A stretch of DNA of 64,000 bases from the NCBI RefSeq assembly GCF_003626755.1, contig NZ_RBCJ01000001.1, positions 1,426,001-1,490,000 of the forward strand. Direction: 5' to 3'. The notes beneath the pieces are model-generated. The model did not search any database. It saw only the letters and a list, made by a program, of their open reading frames with translations, and was not told where the DNA came from. The translations under genes and the position numbers were made by a program. The stretch is from Ulvibacterium marinum. GTDB taxonomy: Bacteria > Bacteroidota > Bacteroidia > Flavobacteriales > Flavobacteriaceae. Numbering within the stretch: the stretch's first letter is position 1; each line of letters begins with the position of its first letter. Shown in pieces: positions 34,685 to 43,595 of this stretch.

Positions 34685-36151
34685 ATGTCGCAACATCATC
34701 ATGAACCGAAGGAAGAACCCTCATTGAAGGTAAACCGTAGGCATTTTTTTTCGCAATTGAGTGTGGGCATTGGTTCATTGGCCCTGGGCTCACTTTTAAT
34801 TCCAGATCTTTTCAAGGGAGAAGCCAAGGATTTGATCACTAGGCCTTTAGGGATTCCCCATTTTGCTCCAAAGGCAAAGCGTATTATTTATTTGTTCCAG
34901 GCAGGTGCCCCTTCGCAGCTAGAAACTTTTGATTACAAACCGACCCTTCGCAAGCGTATGGGACAGGATTTACCGGAATCTATCCGTAAAGGACAAAGGT
35001 TAACGGGGATGACGGCAAATCAGGATAAATTTCCCTTGATGCCCCCTAAAGTTGGATTTCAACAACATGGCGAAAGTGGAACCTGGATTAGTGACTTTTT
35101 CCCGCATACCGCCAAAATTGCGGACGATATTACCGTAGTGCGCAGTATGCACACAGAGGCTATAAACCATGACCCTGCTATAACTTTTTTCCAGACGGGT
35201 AGCCAGATTTCTGGTCGCCCCAGCATGGGCTCTTGGATGAGTTACGGGCTTGGAAGTGAAAATAAAAATTTGCCTTCCTTCGTAGTCCTTACTTCCAGGG
35301 GAAAAGGCAATAGCCAAGGGCTCTATTCCAAGCTATGGTCAAGTGGTTTCCTAGATTCCAAGCATCAGGGGGTATTGCTGCGTTCGGGCAAAGACCCCGT
35401 ATTATACCTAAACGACCCGGAAGGACTATCACGCTCAGATAAGAGGCATTTGTTAGATCATGTATCCTCCTTGAATAAATTGCACCACGTGGAAACCGGT
35501 GATGACGAAATAGAATCCCGGATCGCACAGTATGAAATGGCATACCGCATGCAGATGTCCGTCCCCGATGTTATGGACATTTCCAAAGAACCGGAATCCA
35601 TCATTAAATTATATGGGGAAGATTGCCAAGTGCCCGGAACCTACGCGGCAAACGCCCTACAGGCACGCAGGTTGGCTGAAAATGGTGTGCGGTTTATCCA
35701 ATTGTACCATCAGGGTTGGGACCAACACGGAAATCTACATGATGAAATGGCCGGTCAGGCCAAGGACGTGGACAAGGCCTCCGCAGCTCTTGTCCTGGAT
35801 TTAAAACAACGCGGTATGCTAGAGGATACTTTGGTCATTTGGGGCGGTGAATTTGGAAGGGGCAACTATTGCCAGGGAAAATTCGATCCCAACAATTATG
35901 GGAGAGACCATCATCCCCGTGCTTTCAGTATTTGGATGGCCGGCGGTGGCATAAAACCGGGACTAAATTATGGGCAGACCGATGAATTCGGATACAACGT
36001 CATTGAAAATCCCGTTCACATCAATGATTTCCATGCGACTCTAATGCATGCCATGGGGCTGGATCACGAACAACTTATCTATAAATATCAAGGCCGTCGT
36101 TTTCGTTTGACCGATGTAGCGGGGCATGTGGTCAAAGACCTTTTAGCGTAA
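34685..36151 (+). CDS. DUF1501 Tat-exported sulfatase-fold protein
   Basis: A 488-residue protein with a twin-arginine signal (VNRRHFFSQLSVGIGSLALG, residues 17-36). The body has DUF1501 landmarks: IYLFQAGAPSQLETFDYKP, VRSMHTEAINHDPA and LVIWGGEFGRGNYC, which place Asp/His/Glu residues as in alkaline-phosphatase-fold enzymes. It is the standard partner of DUF1553 proteins. Export in folded form hints at a bound cofactor or metal. The next gene starts 2 bp after its stop. Confidence 0.9.
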   Translation: MSQHHHEPKEEPSLKVNRRHFFSQLSVGIGSLALGSLLIPDLFKGEAKDLITRPLGIPHFAPKAKRIIYLFQAGAPSQLETFDYKPTLRKRMGQDLPESIRKGQRLTGMTANQDKFPLMPPKVGFQQHGESGTWISDFFPHTAKIADDITVVRSMHTEAINHDPAITFFQTGSQISGRPSMGSWMSYGLGSENKNLPSFVVLTSRGKGNSQGLYSKLWSSGFLDSKHQGVLLRSGKDPVLYLNDPEGLSRSDKRHLLDHVSSLNKLHHVETGDDEIESRIAQYEMAYRMQMSVPDVMDISKEPESIIKLYGEDCQVPGTYAANALQARRLAENGVRFIQLYHQGWDQHGNLHDEMAGQAKDVDKASAALVLDLKQRGMLEDTLVIWGGEFGRGNYCQGKFDPNNYGRDHHPRAFSIWMAGGGIKPGLNYGQTDEFGYNVIENPVHINDFHATLMHAMGLDHEQLIYKYQGRRFRLTDVAGHVVKDLLA

Positions 36152-36153
36152 AA

Positions 36154-37584
36154 ATGACATACACTCCTAAAAATGGAAAGATCGACTATGTCATTTTTGG
36201 ACTTTCCATATTCCTGATTTTTTGTTTGCTCTTCGAATCCTATATTGAGCTTCCTGTTCTTGTGGCATGGATCGGCCGATGGCATCCGTTGGTGCTCCAC
36301 TTTCCGATTGTACTTTTATTGATTGTTATTTTTTTGGGATTAACGGGAAGGAAAATTCCAAGAAATTTGTTCACCGTTGCAGTAATTTCAGCACTGGTTA
36401 CCGCTATTTCCGGATTCTTTCTGGGAAAGGAGGTCGGGAGTAAGGGCGATTTGCTTTTCTGGCACCAATGGCTGGGAGGAGGACTAGCTCTATTGGCAGC
36501 ACTTTGGTATGGTTTAGAGGGGCTCCAAGTAGGTAAGCAAGTCTATACAAAGATTATACAAGTAGTTATCATAGGGCTTATTATTTTGACCGGACATTAT
36601 GGGGGAATGATTACGCATGGTCAAGATTTTTTGGCATTACCAGAAGACAAAAAGCAGGACATCATTCCCAAAAACCCATTGATCTACGGACATGTTGTGA
36701 GTCGAATTTTGGAGGACAAATGCGTAAAGTGCCATAATTCGAACAAGAAGAAAGGTGAATTATTAATGACCGATTTGGCGGGGCTTTTAAAGGGTGGTGA
36801 AGGTGGAAACACATTGATACCGGGAAATCCGGAGGAGAGTGAAATGATAAGACGTCTGTATTTATCCATAGAAGATGAAGAGCATATGCCTCCTGAAGGG
36901 GAGCGGCCTTTAACGGATAATGAAATACATATCTTGGAACAATGGATTGCTTTGGGAGCTTCGGATACCCTACAATTGAACCATTTGGAAGATTCGCAAC
37001 CCTTGGCAGTTTTAATCAAGGAAATGATGGAACCGGACCCCATGGAAAAATGGACGTCTCTTCCAAAGGTAGCAGACTCTACACTAGGTAATCTAGCCTC
37101 TGATTATTTGACCATAACTCGGTTGGCCGGCGCAACGGATGCCTTAAAGGTAAATGTATATATGCCACCCGAATATGATGCTCGGATACTTTTGAATTTG
37201 GCTCCTGTGAATCGGAACATTGTGGAATTGGACCTAAGCGGTTTGCCCATTGGGGAAAAGGAGCTGGCATTTGCGGCCAATTGCCCCAATTTGGAGTGGT
37301 TGGAAATCGATAAGACCCCAATTACCGATGTTGAGGTAGATACCTTGAGGAATTTATCGAAACTACGTCTATTAAAGGTCTATGAAACAAACATTGGAGA
37401 CCGAAGTATTTCGTTTTTTAAAGAATGGAAAAACCTAAAAAGCCTTTATATTTGGGGGACCCAAGTATCTGAATCTGCTCTGGAGGAACTAAAATTCCAA
37501 AACCCTGATGTATTGATCGAAAATGGAATTGATGAAGAAATTAAGTCCTATTTTGTAGCTTCGGATAGTATCCCGAAAAGTTAA
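36154..37584 (+). CDS. DUF2231-like membrane protein with c-type heme and LRR-like tail
   Basis: A 476-residue three-part protein. The N-terminal part has about four membrane helices with RWHPLVLHFPIVLLLIVIF, resembling DUF2231. Next comes a planctomycete-type cytochrome domain with one heme site CVKCHNSNKKKGELL (about residues 189-193). The C-terminal part has short leucine-rich-like repeats (LEWLEIDKTPITDVEVDTL, LRLLKVYETNIGDRSI). It could pass electrons between the preceding periplasmic pair and the quinone pool. Gaps of 2 and 6 bp to its neighbours show tight co-transcription. Confidence 0.82.
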   Translation: MTYTPKNGKIDYVIFGLSIFLIFCLLFESYIELPVLVAWIGRWHPLVLHFPIVLLLIVIFLGLTGRKIPRNLFTVAVISALVTAISGFFLGKEVGSKGDLLFWHQWLGGGLALLAALWYGLEGLQVGKQVYTKIIQVVIIGLIILTGHYGGMITHGQDFLALPEDKKQDIIPKNPLIYGHVVSRILEDKCVKCHNSNKKKGELLMTDLAGLLKGGEGGNTLIPGNPEESEMIRRLYLSIEDEEHMPPEGERPLTDNEIHILEQWIALGASDTLQLNHLEDSQPLAVLIKEMMEPDPMEKWTSLPKVADSTLGNLASDYLTITRLAGATDALKVNVYMPPEYDARILLNLAPVNRNIVELDLSGLPIGEKELAFAANCPNLEWLEIDKTPITDVEVDTLRNLSKLRLLKVYETNIGDRSISFFKEWKNLKSLYIWGTQVSESALEELKFQNPDVLIENGIDEEIKSYFVASDSIPKS

Positions 37585-37590
37585 ACACCT

Positions 37591-38367
37591 ATGAAATTCA
37601 ATCTTGAGAACAAAGTAGCTATTGTGACCGGAGGAGGGAGCGGCATAGGCCGTGCCATTTCCCTAACACTGGCTGCACAGGGTGCTAAAGTGCACATTTT
37701 TGAGTTGGATCAAAGCAAAGCTGATGGAGTTATTGCCGAAATCCAAAAAAATGGAGGTAGTGCGCAAGCACATACTTGTAATATTGCCCATCAGGCCGAA
37801 GTAAAAAAAGAAGTGGATCAAATTACGGCCAAGGGAAGCATAGATGTACTGGTCAATAATGCTGGCATTGCCCATATCGGTGATGTGGAGAACACCACCG
37901 AGGCCGATTTTGACAAAATCTATAACGTAAACATAAAAGGGGTCTACAACTGTATCCACTGTAGTGTTCCACATATGAAAACCCATGGTGGGGTTATATT
38001 GAATATGGCCTCCGTAGCCGCAACGGTTGGCATCAATGATAGATTTGCCTATTCGGCCTCAAAGGGGGCCGTCTTAACCATGACGTATTCTTTGGCCAAA
38101 GATTATCTGGAGTATAACATCCGTTGCAATAGTATTTCCCCGGGCCGCGTACATACGCCTTTTGTGGATGGCTATCTAAAGGCAAATTTTCCGGGAAAAG
38201 AGAAAGAAATGTTTGAGAAATTGTCAAAGACCCAACCTATCGGTAGAATGGCAGCTCCTCAAGAAGTGGCCGATTTGGTACTCTATCTTTGTTCCGATGA
38301 GGCTTCATTCATTACGGGAACCGATTTTCCCATCGATGGCGGATTTATACGATTGAACGGAAACTAA
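37591..38367 (+). CDS. Short-chain dehydrogenase/reductase (sugar-acid type)
   Basis: A 258-residue classical SDR: cofactor motif TGGGSGIGRAI (residues 13-23), NNAGIAHIG (about residue 88), catalytic Ser in NMASVAATVG and YxxxK in YSASKGAV, and the C-terminal family motif FITGTDFPIDGGF. The acidic Glu-Leu-Asp at the end of strand 2 (FELD) favours NAD over NADP. Paired with the FAH-family gene 22 bp downstream it resembles 2-keto-3-deoxy-L-fuconate dehydrogenase followed by its hydrolase; exact substrate is inferred. Confidence 0.9.
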   Translation: MKFNLENKVAIVTGGGSGIGRAISLTLAAQGAKVHIFELDQSKADGVIAEIQKNGGSAQAHTCNIAHQAEVKKEVDQITAKGSIDVLVNNAGIAHIGDVENTTEADFDKIYNVNIKGVYNCIHCSVPHMKTHGGVILNMASVAATVGINDRFAYSASKGAVLTMTYSLAKDYLEYNIRCNSISPGRVHTPFVDGYLKANFPGKEKEMFEKLSKTQPIGRMAAPQEVADLVLYLCSDEASFITGTDFPIDGGFIRLNGN

Positions 38368-38389
38368 AAACCTAAATAATCAAGGACAT

Positions 38390-39244
38390 ATGAAATTAAT
38401 TCGATTTGGTGCTATAGGAAATGAAAAACCCGGAGTACAGCTGGAAAACGGTGATTGGCTGGATGTTTCGGGCTTTGGGCAGGATTACGACGAGCAATTT
38501 TTTGGCGGGGACGGTATTCGTAGATTGAAAGGCTGGCTGGATAAAAATGTAGGGTCTTGCTCCAAAGTAGATGACTCAATGCGGTTGGGCGCCCCACTTT
38601 GCAGACCTTCAAAAATAATCTGTATTGGCCTAAATTATGCCAAGCATGCCCAGGAGGCAGGGATGGAAATCCCCAAGGAGCCGGTACTGTTCTTTAAGGC
38701 CACTACGGCAATTGTAGGCCCTAATGATGATGTGGTCATTCCCAAGGGAAGCATCAAAACGGACTGGGAAGTGGAACTGGCCATAGTTATTGGCAAAAAG
38801 GCATCCTACGTTTCGGAATCGGAAGCCATGGACCATGTGGCCGGTTATGTTCTGCACAATGATTATAGTGAGCGGGAATATCAGATTGAACGTAGTGGGC
38901 AATGGGTAAAGGGTAAAAGCTGCGATACCTTTGCACCTATAGGACCATTTATTGCCACCCCGGATGAAATTAAAGATCCCCACAATCTGGATTTATGGTT
39001 AAAGGTCAATGGGGAGACGCTCCAAAACAGCAATACCTCAGATTTTGTATTCGATATTCCAACCTCTATAAGTTACATTAGCCAATTTATGACCCTTTTG
39101 CCAGGGGATGTCATTTCTACAGGTACGCCTTTCGGTGTAGGGCTGGGCTTTGATCCACCACGCTATTTAAAACCGGGTGATGTCGTAGAACTTGGAATCG
39201 ATGGTCTGGGAAGTTCCAAACAGGTTGCCAAAGCGTATAGCTAA
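38390..39244 (+). CDS. Fumarylacetoacetate-hydrolase-family protein (2,4-diketo-3-deoxy-aldonate hydrolase-like)
   Basis: A 284-residue enzyme with the FAH metal site: KIICIGLNYAKHAQEAG, the ligands in DWEVELAIVIGK (Glu pair) and VAGYVLHNDYSERE (Asp), and KSCDTFAPIGPFI. The sequence pattern is the one often annotated as ureidoglycolate lyase but biochemically shown, in the L-fuconate pathway, to split 2,4-diketo-3-deoxy-L-fuconate into pyruvate and lactate. The adjacent SDR supports this. No fuconate dehydratase is visible in the cluster, so upstream steps must be encoded elsewhere or differ. Confidence 0.88.
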   Translation: MKLIRFGAIGNEKPGVQLENGDWLDVSGFGQDYDEQFFGGDGIRRLKGWLDKNVGSCSKVDDSMRLGAPLCRPSKIICIGLNYAKHAQEAGMEIPKEPVLFFKATTAIVGPNDDVVIPKGSIKTDWEVELAIVIGKKASYVSESEAMDHVAGYVLHNDYSEREYQIERSGQWVKGKSCDTFAPIGPFIATPDEIKDPHNLDLWLKVNGETLQNSNTSDFVFDIPTSISYISQFMTLLPGDVISTGTPFGVGLGFDPPRYLKPGDVVELGIDGLGSSKQVAKAYS

Positions 39245-39285
39245 GTCGTGGGAACTCATTTTTCCCAATAGCCTAGGCGATTTTT

Positions 39286-40305
39286 TCACTTTCCATACCA
39301 AAAAGGGAAAACATTGTTCGTCCCATTTGTGGTAAGCTGACGTAGGTTCTTTCCATTTGCGGAAATGATGAAAATTTCGAAATTTTCAGAGTTTCTTTTG
39401 GATGAAAAGGCAATTTCCTTTCCGTTCGGCGACCAAGTAGTCTGATAGAAAATTGGTGAGGCACCATCATAATAAGGGACGAATGCGTTGCGTTTTGCCG
39501 TATGATTGTTCGTGAGATTACGCTTGTTGCTTCCATCTGTATCCATAACACAAAGATCTATATATTGACTACCTGTATTCCGTTTCATAGTATGAAAGGC
39601 AATTTGTTTGGAATTGGGAGACCATGACGGACCAAATTCATCTATATTGGGAGTATGGGTAAGATTCTTCAAATTTTTCCCGTCAACATCCATACTATAG
39701 ATATCCGAATTTCCAGTTCTATCGGAGGAAAATAAAATCCTTTCTCCACTCGGAGACCATTTAGCACCGGAATCCGCGCCTTTGGTATTGGAAATATTTA
39801 CATCTCTGGTTCCATCAATGTGCATCACAAAAATTTCCAGATCTCCTTGAAAATACGGTGCCGATTTTGTGTCGACCTTACTATATACAATTTGCTTACT
39901 GTCCGGGGACCATGATCCTACATAGGTATAATGGGGCCCTTTGGTAAGTTTTCGTTGACTGGAAAAATCACTTTTGGCAATGGCAATCTTATAACCCCCG
40001 TATTTGTAAGTACCGAAGATAACGTGTTTGCCATCCGGTGAAAGTTGGCCACTGGTATTGGCCCTACGGGGTACGGCGTCGAAAGTATGCTGTTTTAAGT
40101 CGCTTCCGTCCGGTGAAATTGAAAATAACTCAAAAGATTGATTCCTACTGTTCAGTTGTGAATCGAATATGATTCTTTCCCCTGAGCTGGATTGTCCATT
40201 ACATGCGCCATTGACGATTAGGAGGAGAAGGAATATTGCCAAGGAACGGCATTTAAGATATTGAATTGGATTTAACATTGATGGATGCTTTTTATCATTT
40301 TTCAT
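39286..40305 (-). CDS. TolB-like PD40 beta-propeller protein, exported
   Basis: A 339-residue protein. A long N-terminus ends in a hydrophobic stretch and lipobox-like VNGAC; the ATG at 40305 is used, with 40278 as an alternative. At least five PD40 repeats follow (WSPDSKQIVYS, WSPSGERILFSSDR, WSPNSKQIAFHT, WSPNGKEIAFSSKR), making a periplasmic beta-propeller. It lies 85 bp after the LytTR regulator in the same direction, so it may belong to that operon as a sensor accessory or as its output. No catalytic domain is attached. Confidence 0.85.
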   Translation of the reverse strand: MKNDKKHPSMLNPIQYLKCRSLAIFLLLLIVNGACNGQSSSGERIIFDSQLNSRNQSFELFSISPDGSDLKQHTFDAVPRRANTSGQLSPDGKHVIFGTYKYGGYKIAIAKSDFSSQRKLTKGPHYTYVGSWSPDSKQIVYSKVDTKSAPYFQGDLEIFVMHIDGTRDVNISNTKGADSGAKWSPSGERILFSSDRTGNSDIYSMDVDGKNLKNLTHTPNIDEFGPSWSPNSKQIAFHTMKRNTGSQYIDLCVMDTDGSNKRNLTNNHTAKRNAFVPYYDGASPIFYQTTWSPNGKEIAFSSKRNSENFEIFIISANGKNLRQLTTNGTNNVFPFWYGK

Positions 40306-40390
40306 TTTGATACACGGATTTAATAGGGAAAGATATATTCGACTATTCCAATTCCGATGCAAAATGTGTCAGATAGTGAAAATTGGGAAA

Positions 40391-41161
40391 TTACGACTGG
40401 ATGTCTTCTAAATAAGAAGTTATATTCTCCTTAAAAGCTCTACCTGAGAGTAAGGAAAGTCCTGTTTTAAGGTGGATTTTGTATTCTGAATTGCCCAAAT
40501 AAAAACAAGAATCAATATAAAATTTGTTGATGAGCAAAGATCTATGGATGCGCATGAACTGGTGTTTTGGCAATTCCGCCTCAATGGAATTCATCGTTGC
40601 CCGAAAAAGAAACTTGTTTTTTTCGGTATATAGCTCTAGATAATTGCCTTCGGATTTTATATACATGATATTTTCCGTAAGTACCTTAAGGAGCCGGCCA
40701 TTTTTCTTGATTTCGAAATGCGTTCTAAAACCATTTGAATCTTCACCCTGAAAAGTTGTGAGTAAATTGGTCAACTTATCTTTTAAGCCTATGGCTTTTT
40801 CTTGTTCTTTTATGGCCTTCATCCTCTTTAGGGAAGTATCCATACGCTCCTCATCAAAGGGCTTCAAGAGATAGTCCACCGCATTGATTTCAAATGCCTT
40901 GAGTGCAAAGGAATCATAGGCCGTTGTAAATATGACATAGGGAATTTTGTCCAGTTTGTTCAGTACGGAAAAACCATCTAAATCGGGCATTTGGATATCC
41001 AAAAAGATAAAGTCCGGTTCCTTGAGTTTTATTTTGGAAATAGCATCCTTACCATTTTTACATTCGGCGACAACGGCAATATCATCGTGGCCCTCCAACA
41101 ACTTAAGAATTCGTTGTCTGGCTAAATACTCATCATCAACAATAATGCATCTCAGTTTCAT
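40391..41161 (-). CDS. LytTR-family response regulator
   Basis: A 256-residue two-domain regulator. The receiver has the acidic pair IVDDEYLARQ, the phospho-acceptor in FIFLDIQMPDLDG and the conserved Lys in DYLLKPF. The LytTR DNA-binding domain follows (NIMYIKSEGNYLELYT, FMRIHRSLLINKFYI). The ATG follows the kinase stop codon without any gap (TAG then ATG), so the two are translationally coupled. Direct repeat targets for LytTR were not found by eye. Confidence 0.93.
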   Translation of the reverse strand: MKLRCIIVDDEYLARQRILKLLEGHDDIAVVAECKNGKDAISKIKLKEPDFIFLDIQMPDLDGFSVLNKLDKIPYVIFTTAYDSFALKAFEINAVDYLLKPFDEERMDTSLKRMKAIKEQEKAIGLKDKLTNLLTTFQGEDSNGFRTHFEIKKNGRLLKVLTENIMYIKSEGNYLELYTEKNKFLFRATMNSIEAELPKHQFMRIHRSLLINKFYIDSCFYLGNSEYKIHLKTGLSLLSGRAFKENITSYLEDIQS

Positions 41162-42268
41162 CTATAGGCTGTTTAAAGGAAGACTTATTTGCGCAACATA
41201 TAGTTTTGGATTCACAAATCGTGATTCAAAAAGAAACCCATCGGCATAGATTCCCTCCAACCTTTTCCTTATGTTCTGGATTCCCAAGCCTGTTCCTTTT
41301 TCATGTATGGCACTTTCATTATTCTCCGAGGTATTGGATATTTTAAGGTCTACATAGTCCTTAAGGGAGCTTTCGTCTTTTGTCCTTTTGATCTCAATAC
41401 ATATTTCTCCTGGGTTCATTGCAGGAACGATACCATATTTAATGGCATTTTCAACTAGGGGCTGTAAAATCATATTTGGGACTTTGGTCTGTAGAACGTC
41501 TTTGGAGACCTGATAACGAATGGCCATTTTATCCGCATATCGTATTTGTTCCAGATCTAGGTAATCCTTAATAAAATCTACTTCCTTTTCAATAGTAATC
41601 ATTTGCTCCAGATCATTTTCTAAGAGGGTTCGCATTAAAGCCCCCATTTTTGTTAACATCTTTTGGGCTTTCTGGGAATCTATATCGATCATGGATGAGA
41701 TAGAATGTAAGGTGTTGAACAAAAAATGCGGGTGTAACTGCATTTGTAGGCTGGCCAATTGGGCGGCAATCAGCTCCTTTTGATTTTTTAGATATCGTTT
41801 TTGATAGTCGATGGCAAAAAAGAGGCCCATTAGTACCAGGAGTTCGATTAGGCTGGAAAAACTTCCCACAACCATACCAACTATCCCATTTGGCCCAAAA
41901 AAATCTTTCATATAGCCCGCGCTTAAATAGTAAATTACATCATTTACTTTTGTTACCAGTGCCCTATGGGCAATTGCTAGTAGAAGAACACCAAAAATTG
42001 CCTTGATTGCATTGGAAGTGAGGTTGGATTTGTTTTGTACTAGTTTGGTGAGAGCATATACCAAAGGCGATAAAACAATCCAAAATAGGTAATTGATTAG
42101 AATCTTGCTGCCAATAAAAAACCAACTAAAAGGATAATTGTAGGCATTGATCAAATGATCTGTATATTCCTTGGCGATAAAAAAGAGGCATACCAGTAGT
42201 CCTATTAAACCCATTCTGGAAAGGGAAATAGGTAAATTTTTATAACTTTGGCATGCAATTTTTAACAT
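41162..42268 (-). CDS. LytS/YehU-type sensor histidine kinase
   Basis: A 368-residue membrane kinase with about four N-terminal helices (residues 15-135) and no extracytoplasmic domain of size. The cytoplasmic part has the His_kinase motif LQMQLHPHFLFNTLHSI (phospho-acceptor His in HPHF), the N-box QPLVENAIKYGI and the G-box GTGLGIQNIRKRL. It is the partner of the LytTR regulator encoded directly after it. With little sensor domain of its own, it may read the membrane state or a partner protein such as the adjacent TolB-like protein. Confidence 0.92.
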   Translation of the reverse strand: MLKIACQSYKNLPISLSRMGLIGLLVCLFFIAKEYTDHLINAYNYPFSWFFIGSKILINYLFWIVLSPLVYALTKLVQNKSNLTSNAIKAIFGVLLLAIAHRALVTKVNDVIYYLSAGYMKDFFGPNGIVGMVVGSFSSLIELLVLMGLFFAIDYQKRYLKNQKELIAAQLASLQMQLHPHFLFNTLHSISSMIDIDSQKAQKMLTKMGALMRTLLENDLEQMITIEKEVDFIKDYLDLEQIRYADKMAIRYQVSKDVLQTKVPNMILQPLVENAIKYGIVPAMNPGEICIEIKRTKDESSLKDYVDLKISNTSENNESAIHEKGTGLGIQNIRKRLEGIYADGFLFESRFVNPKLYVAQISLPLNSL

Positions 42269-42339
42269 GTAGTGATAATACCTTTCTAAGGTAAAAAATT
42301 GTAAAACACGAAAGTAAATCTTTTACAGCTTACCTTGTC

Positions 42340-42813
42340 ATGATCAAAAAGCCATATATCTACCTTCTCCTCCTTTCTTTTGTTGTAATGGGTTCCTGCA
42401 AGGAAAAAAAACCACATGCTGACAAAGAAAGGACCCCTGTGGAAGAGCGGATTAAGAATATAAGTGAACTCACCTACCAAGAAATCTTTTATTTGCTTCA
42501 TGAAGAAGATGAGTATGGGTTGGATTTTCATGGTGATATGTTTGGTCAGGAGGCGGCTTCCAATGTCTCTTTAATAAGCAAATCCGAGACGGATTGTGGT
42601 AATGCCATAGTATTGGAAAGTTCTGACTCTAACAATGCCATACAAGTTGTGGTAAAGACTAATTTTGATTTTCCCGGCAACCCGGCCAATGAAATATTCA
42701 GGATTTACACAGTAAAACCAGAGGAGAGCGTTCCCGTTGGGCACAGCACATTGTGTTATGATGGTGCAAGGTATGCCATAAATCGAGAAATAGTCTCCGC
42801 CGGTTTTTTGTAG
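42340..42813 (+). CDS. Lipoprotein of unknown function
   Basis: A 157-residue lipoprotein (signal ending VVMGSC, lipidated Cys near residue 20). I do not recognise the rest. It has a charged linker, then EERIKNISELTYQEIFYLLHEEDEYGLDF and a compact beta-rich C-terminus with two cysteines (TDCGNAIV and STLCYDG) that could form a disulfide in the periplasm. It is divergent from the histidine kinase across a 71-bp spacer and ends 17 bp from the convergent DinB-like gene. Shared control with the two-component pair is possible. Confidence 0.7.
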   Translation: MIKKPYIYLLLLSFVVMGSCKEKKPHADKERTPVEERIKNISELTYQEIFYLLHEEDEYGLDFHGDMFGQEAASNVSLISKSETDCGNAIVLESSDSNNAIQVVVKTNFDFPGNPANEIFRIYTVKPEESVPVGHSTLCYDGARYAINREIVSAGFL

Positions 42814-42830
42814 AGGAATAGATAAATACC

Positions 42831-43349
42831 CTACCATCCCCCGGTTGGACCTGGGGCTATGCCTTTTAGCCTGGTATATATGGTGCTTTTCCCATGCTCC
42901 CGTTGAAGGTGCGAGGTCATGATCAAAATCGACTGCAATCGTGACATCTTGCTGCCAAAGAATTCAATTTCTTCCTTTAAGTCCTCTTCCTTGAGTTTTT
43001 CCATGCCATCCCTGATAAATGCAAAGGAGCCTTGCAATTGTTGGATGACTTCATTCTTCTTTTTGGTATCGGTTACGGGATTTGGATCGGGTGTATTTAG
43101 TTTCACCACCGATGCAAATAGATAGTTGGCTCCTGAGGTATGTGAAATCTGTTCGGCAAAATCGCGAAGCTCCTCAGTAGGCTTAAAACTGTAATTAACC
43201 TCAGGCATGGCCTTTGCGGTTTCAACCACCATTTTTGTCATGGCGTCCCAGGCGGTAACAAGGTTTTCGGTTTTCATTTGTGCTTTGGAAACGTTTAGTG
43301 TAAACATAAATAGGGCGGCCATGGCCCAATGGATTTTTGCTCTTTTCAT
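42831..43349 (-). CDS. Exported DinB-family protein
   Basis: A 172-residue protein with a signal peptide (residues 1-24, ending NVSKAQ) and a four-helix DinB-like domain: LVTAWDAMTKMVVETAKAMPEVNYSF, ELRDFAEQISHTSGANYLF with the first metal His in QISHT, and ILIMTSHLQREHGKSTIY with the His pair near the C-terminus. The three His match the DinB metal triad. Cytoplasmic relatives include thiol-dependent transferases; exported versions are common in Bacteroidota, with unknown substrates. Start 43349 is set by the signal peptide. Confidence 0.85.
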   Translation of the reverse strand: MKRAKIHWAMAALFMFTLNVSKAQMKTENLVTAWDAMTKMVVETAKAMPEVNYSFKPTEELRDFAEQISHTSGANYLFASVVKLNTPDPNPVTDTKKKNEVIQQLQGSFAFIRDGMEKLKEEDLKEEIEFFGSKMSRLQSILIMTSHLQREHGKSTIYTRLKGIAPGPTGGW

Positions 43350-43595
43350 TGTTTTGGAATTTTCAGTTTCGCCAAAATTAAATCCCCCATAGCACCATTG
43401 AAATTGCATTGTGTCCTATGGTTAAAAATGGGACGAATCGTTTTGTTTTCAGTGCCAAACGGACAACTTCCGATTAAATTTTTGTGCTCACATTTTATCA
43501 CATATATAACGATACGTCACAGCCAGTTTTTGTTGAAATCATAACTCCGCTAGCTTCGCTGAAAACCTTCTAAAAATCGGTTTTATAATATTGGT

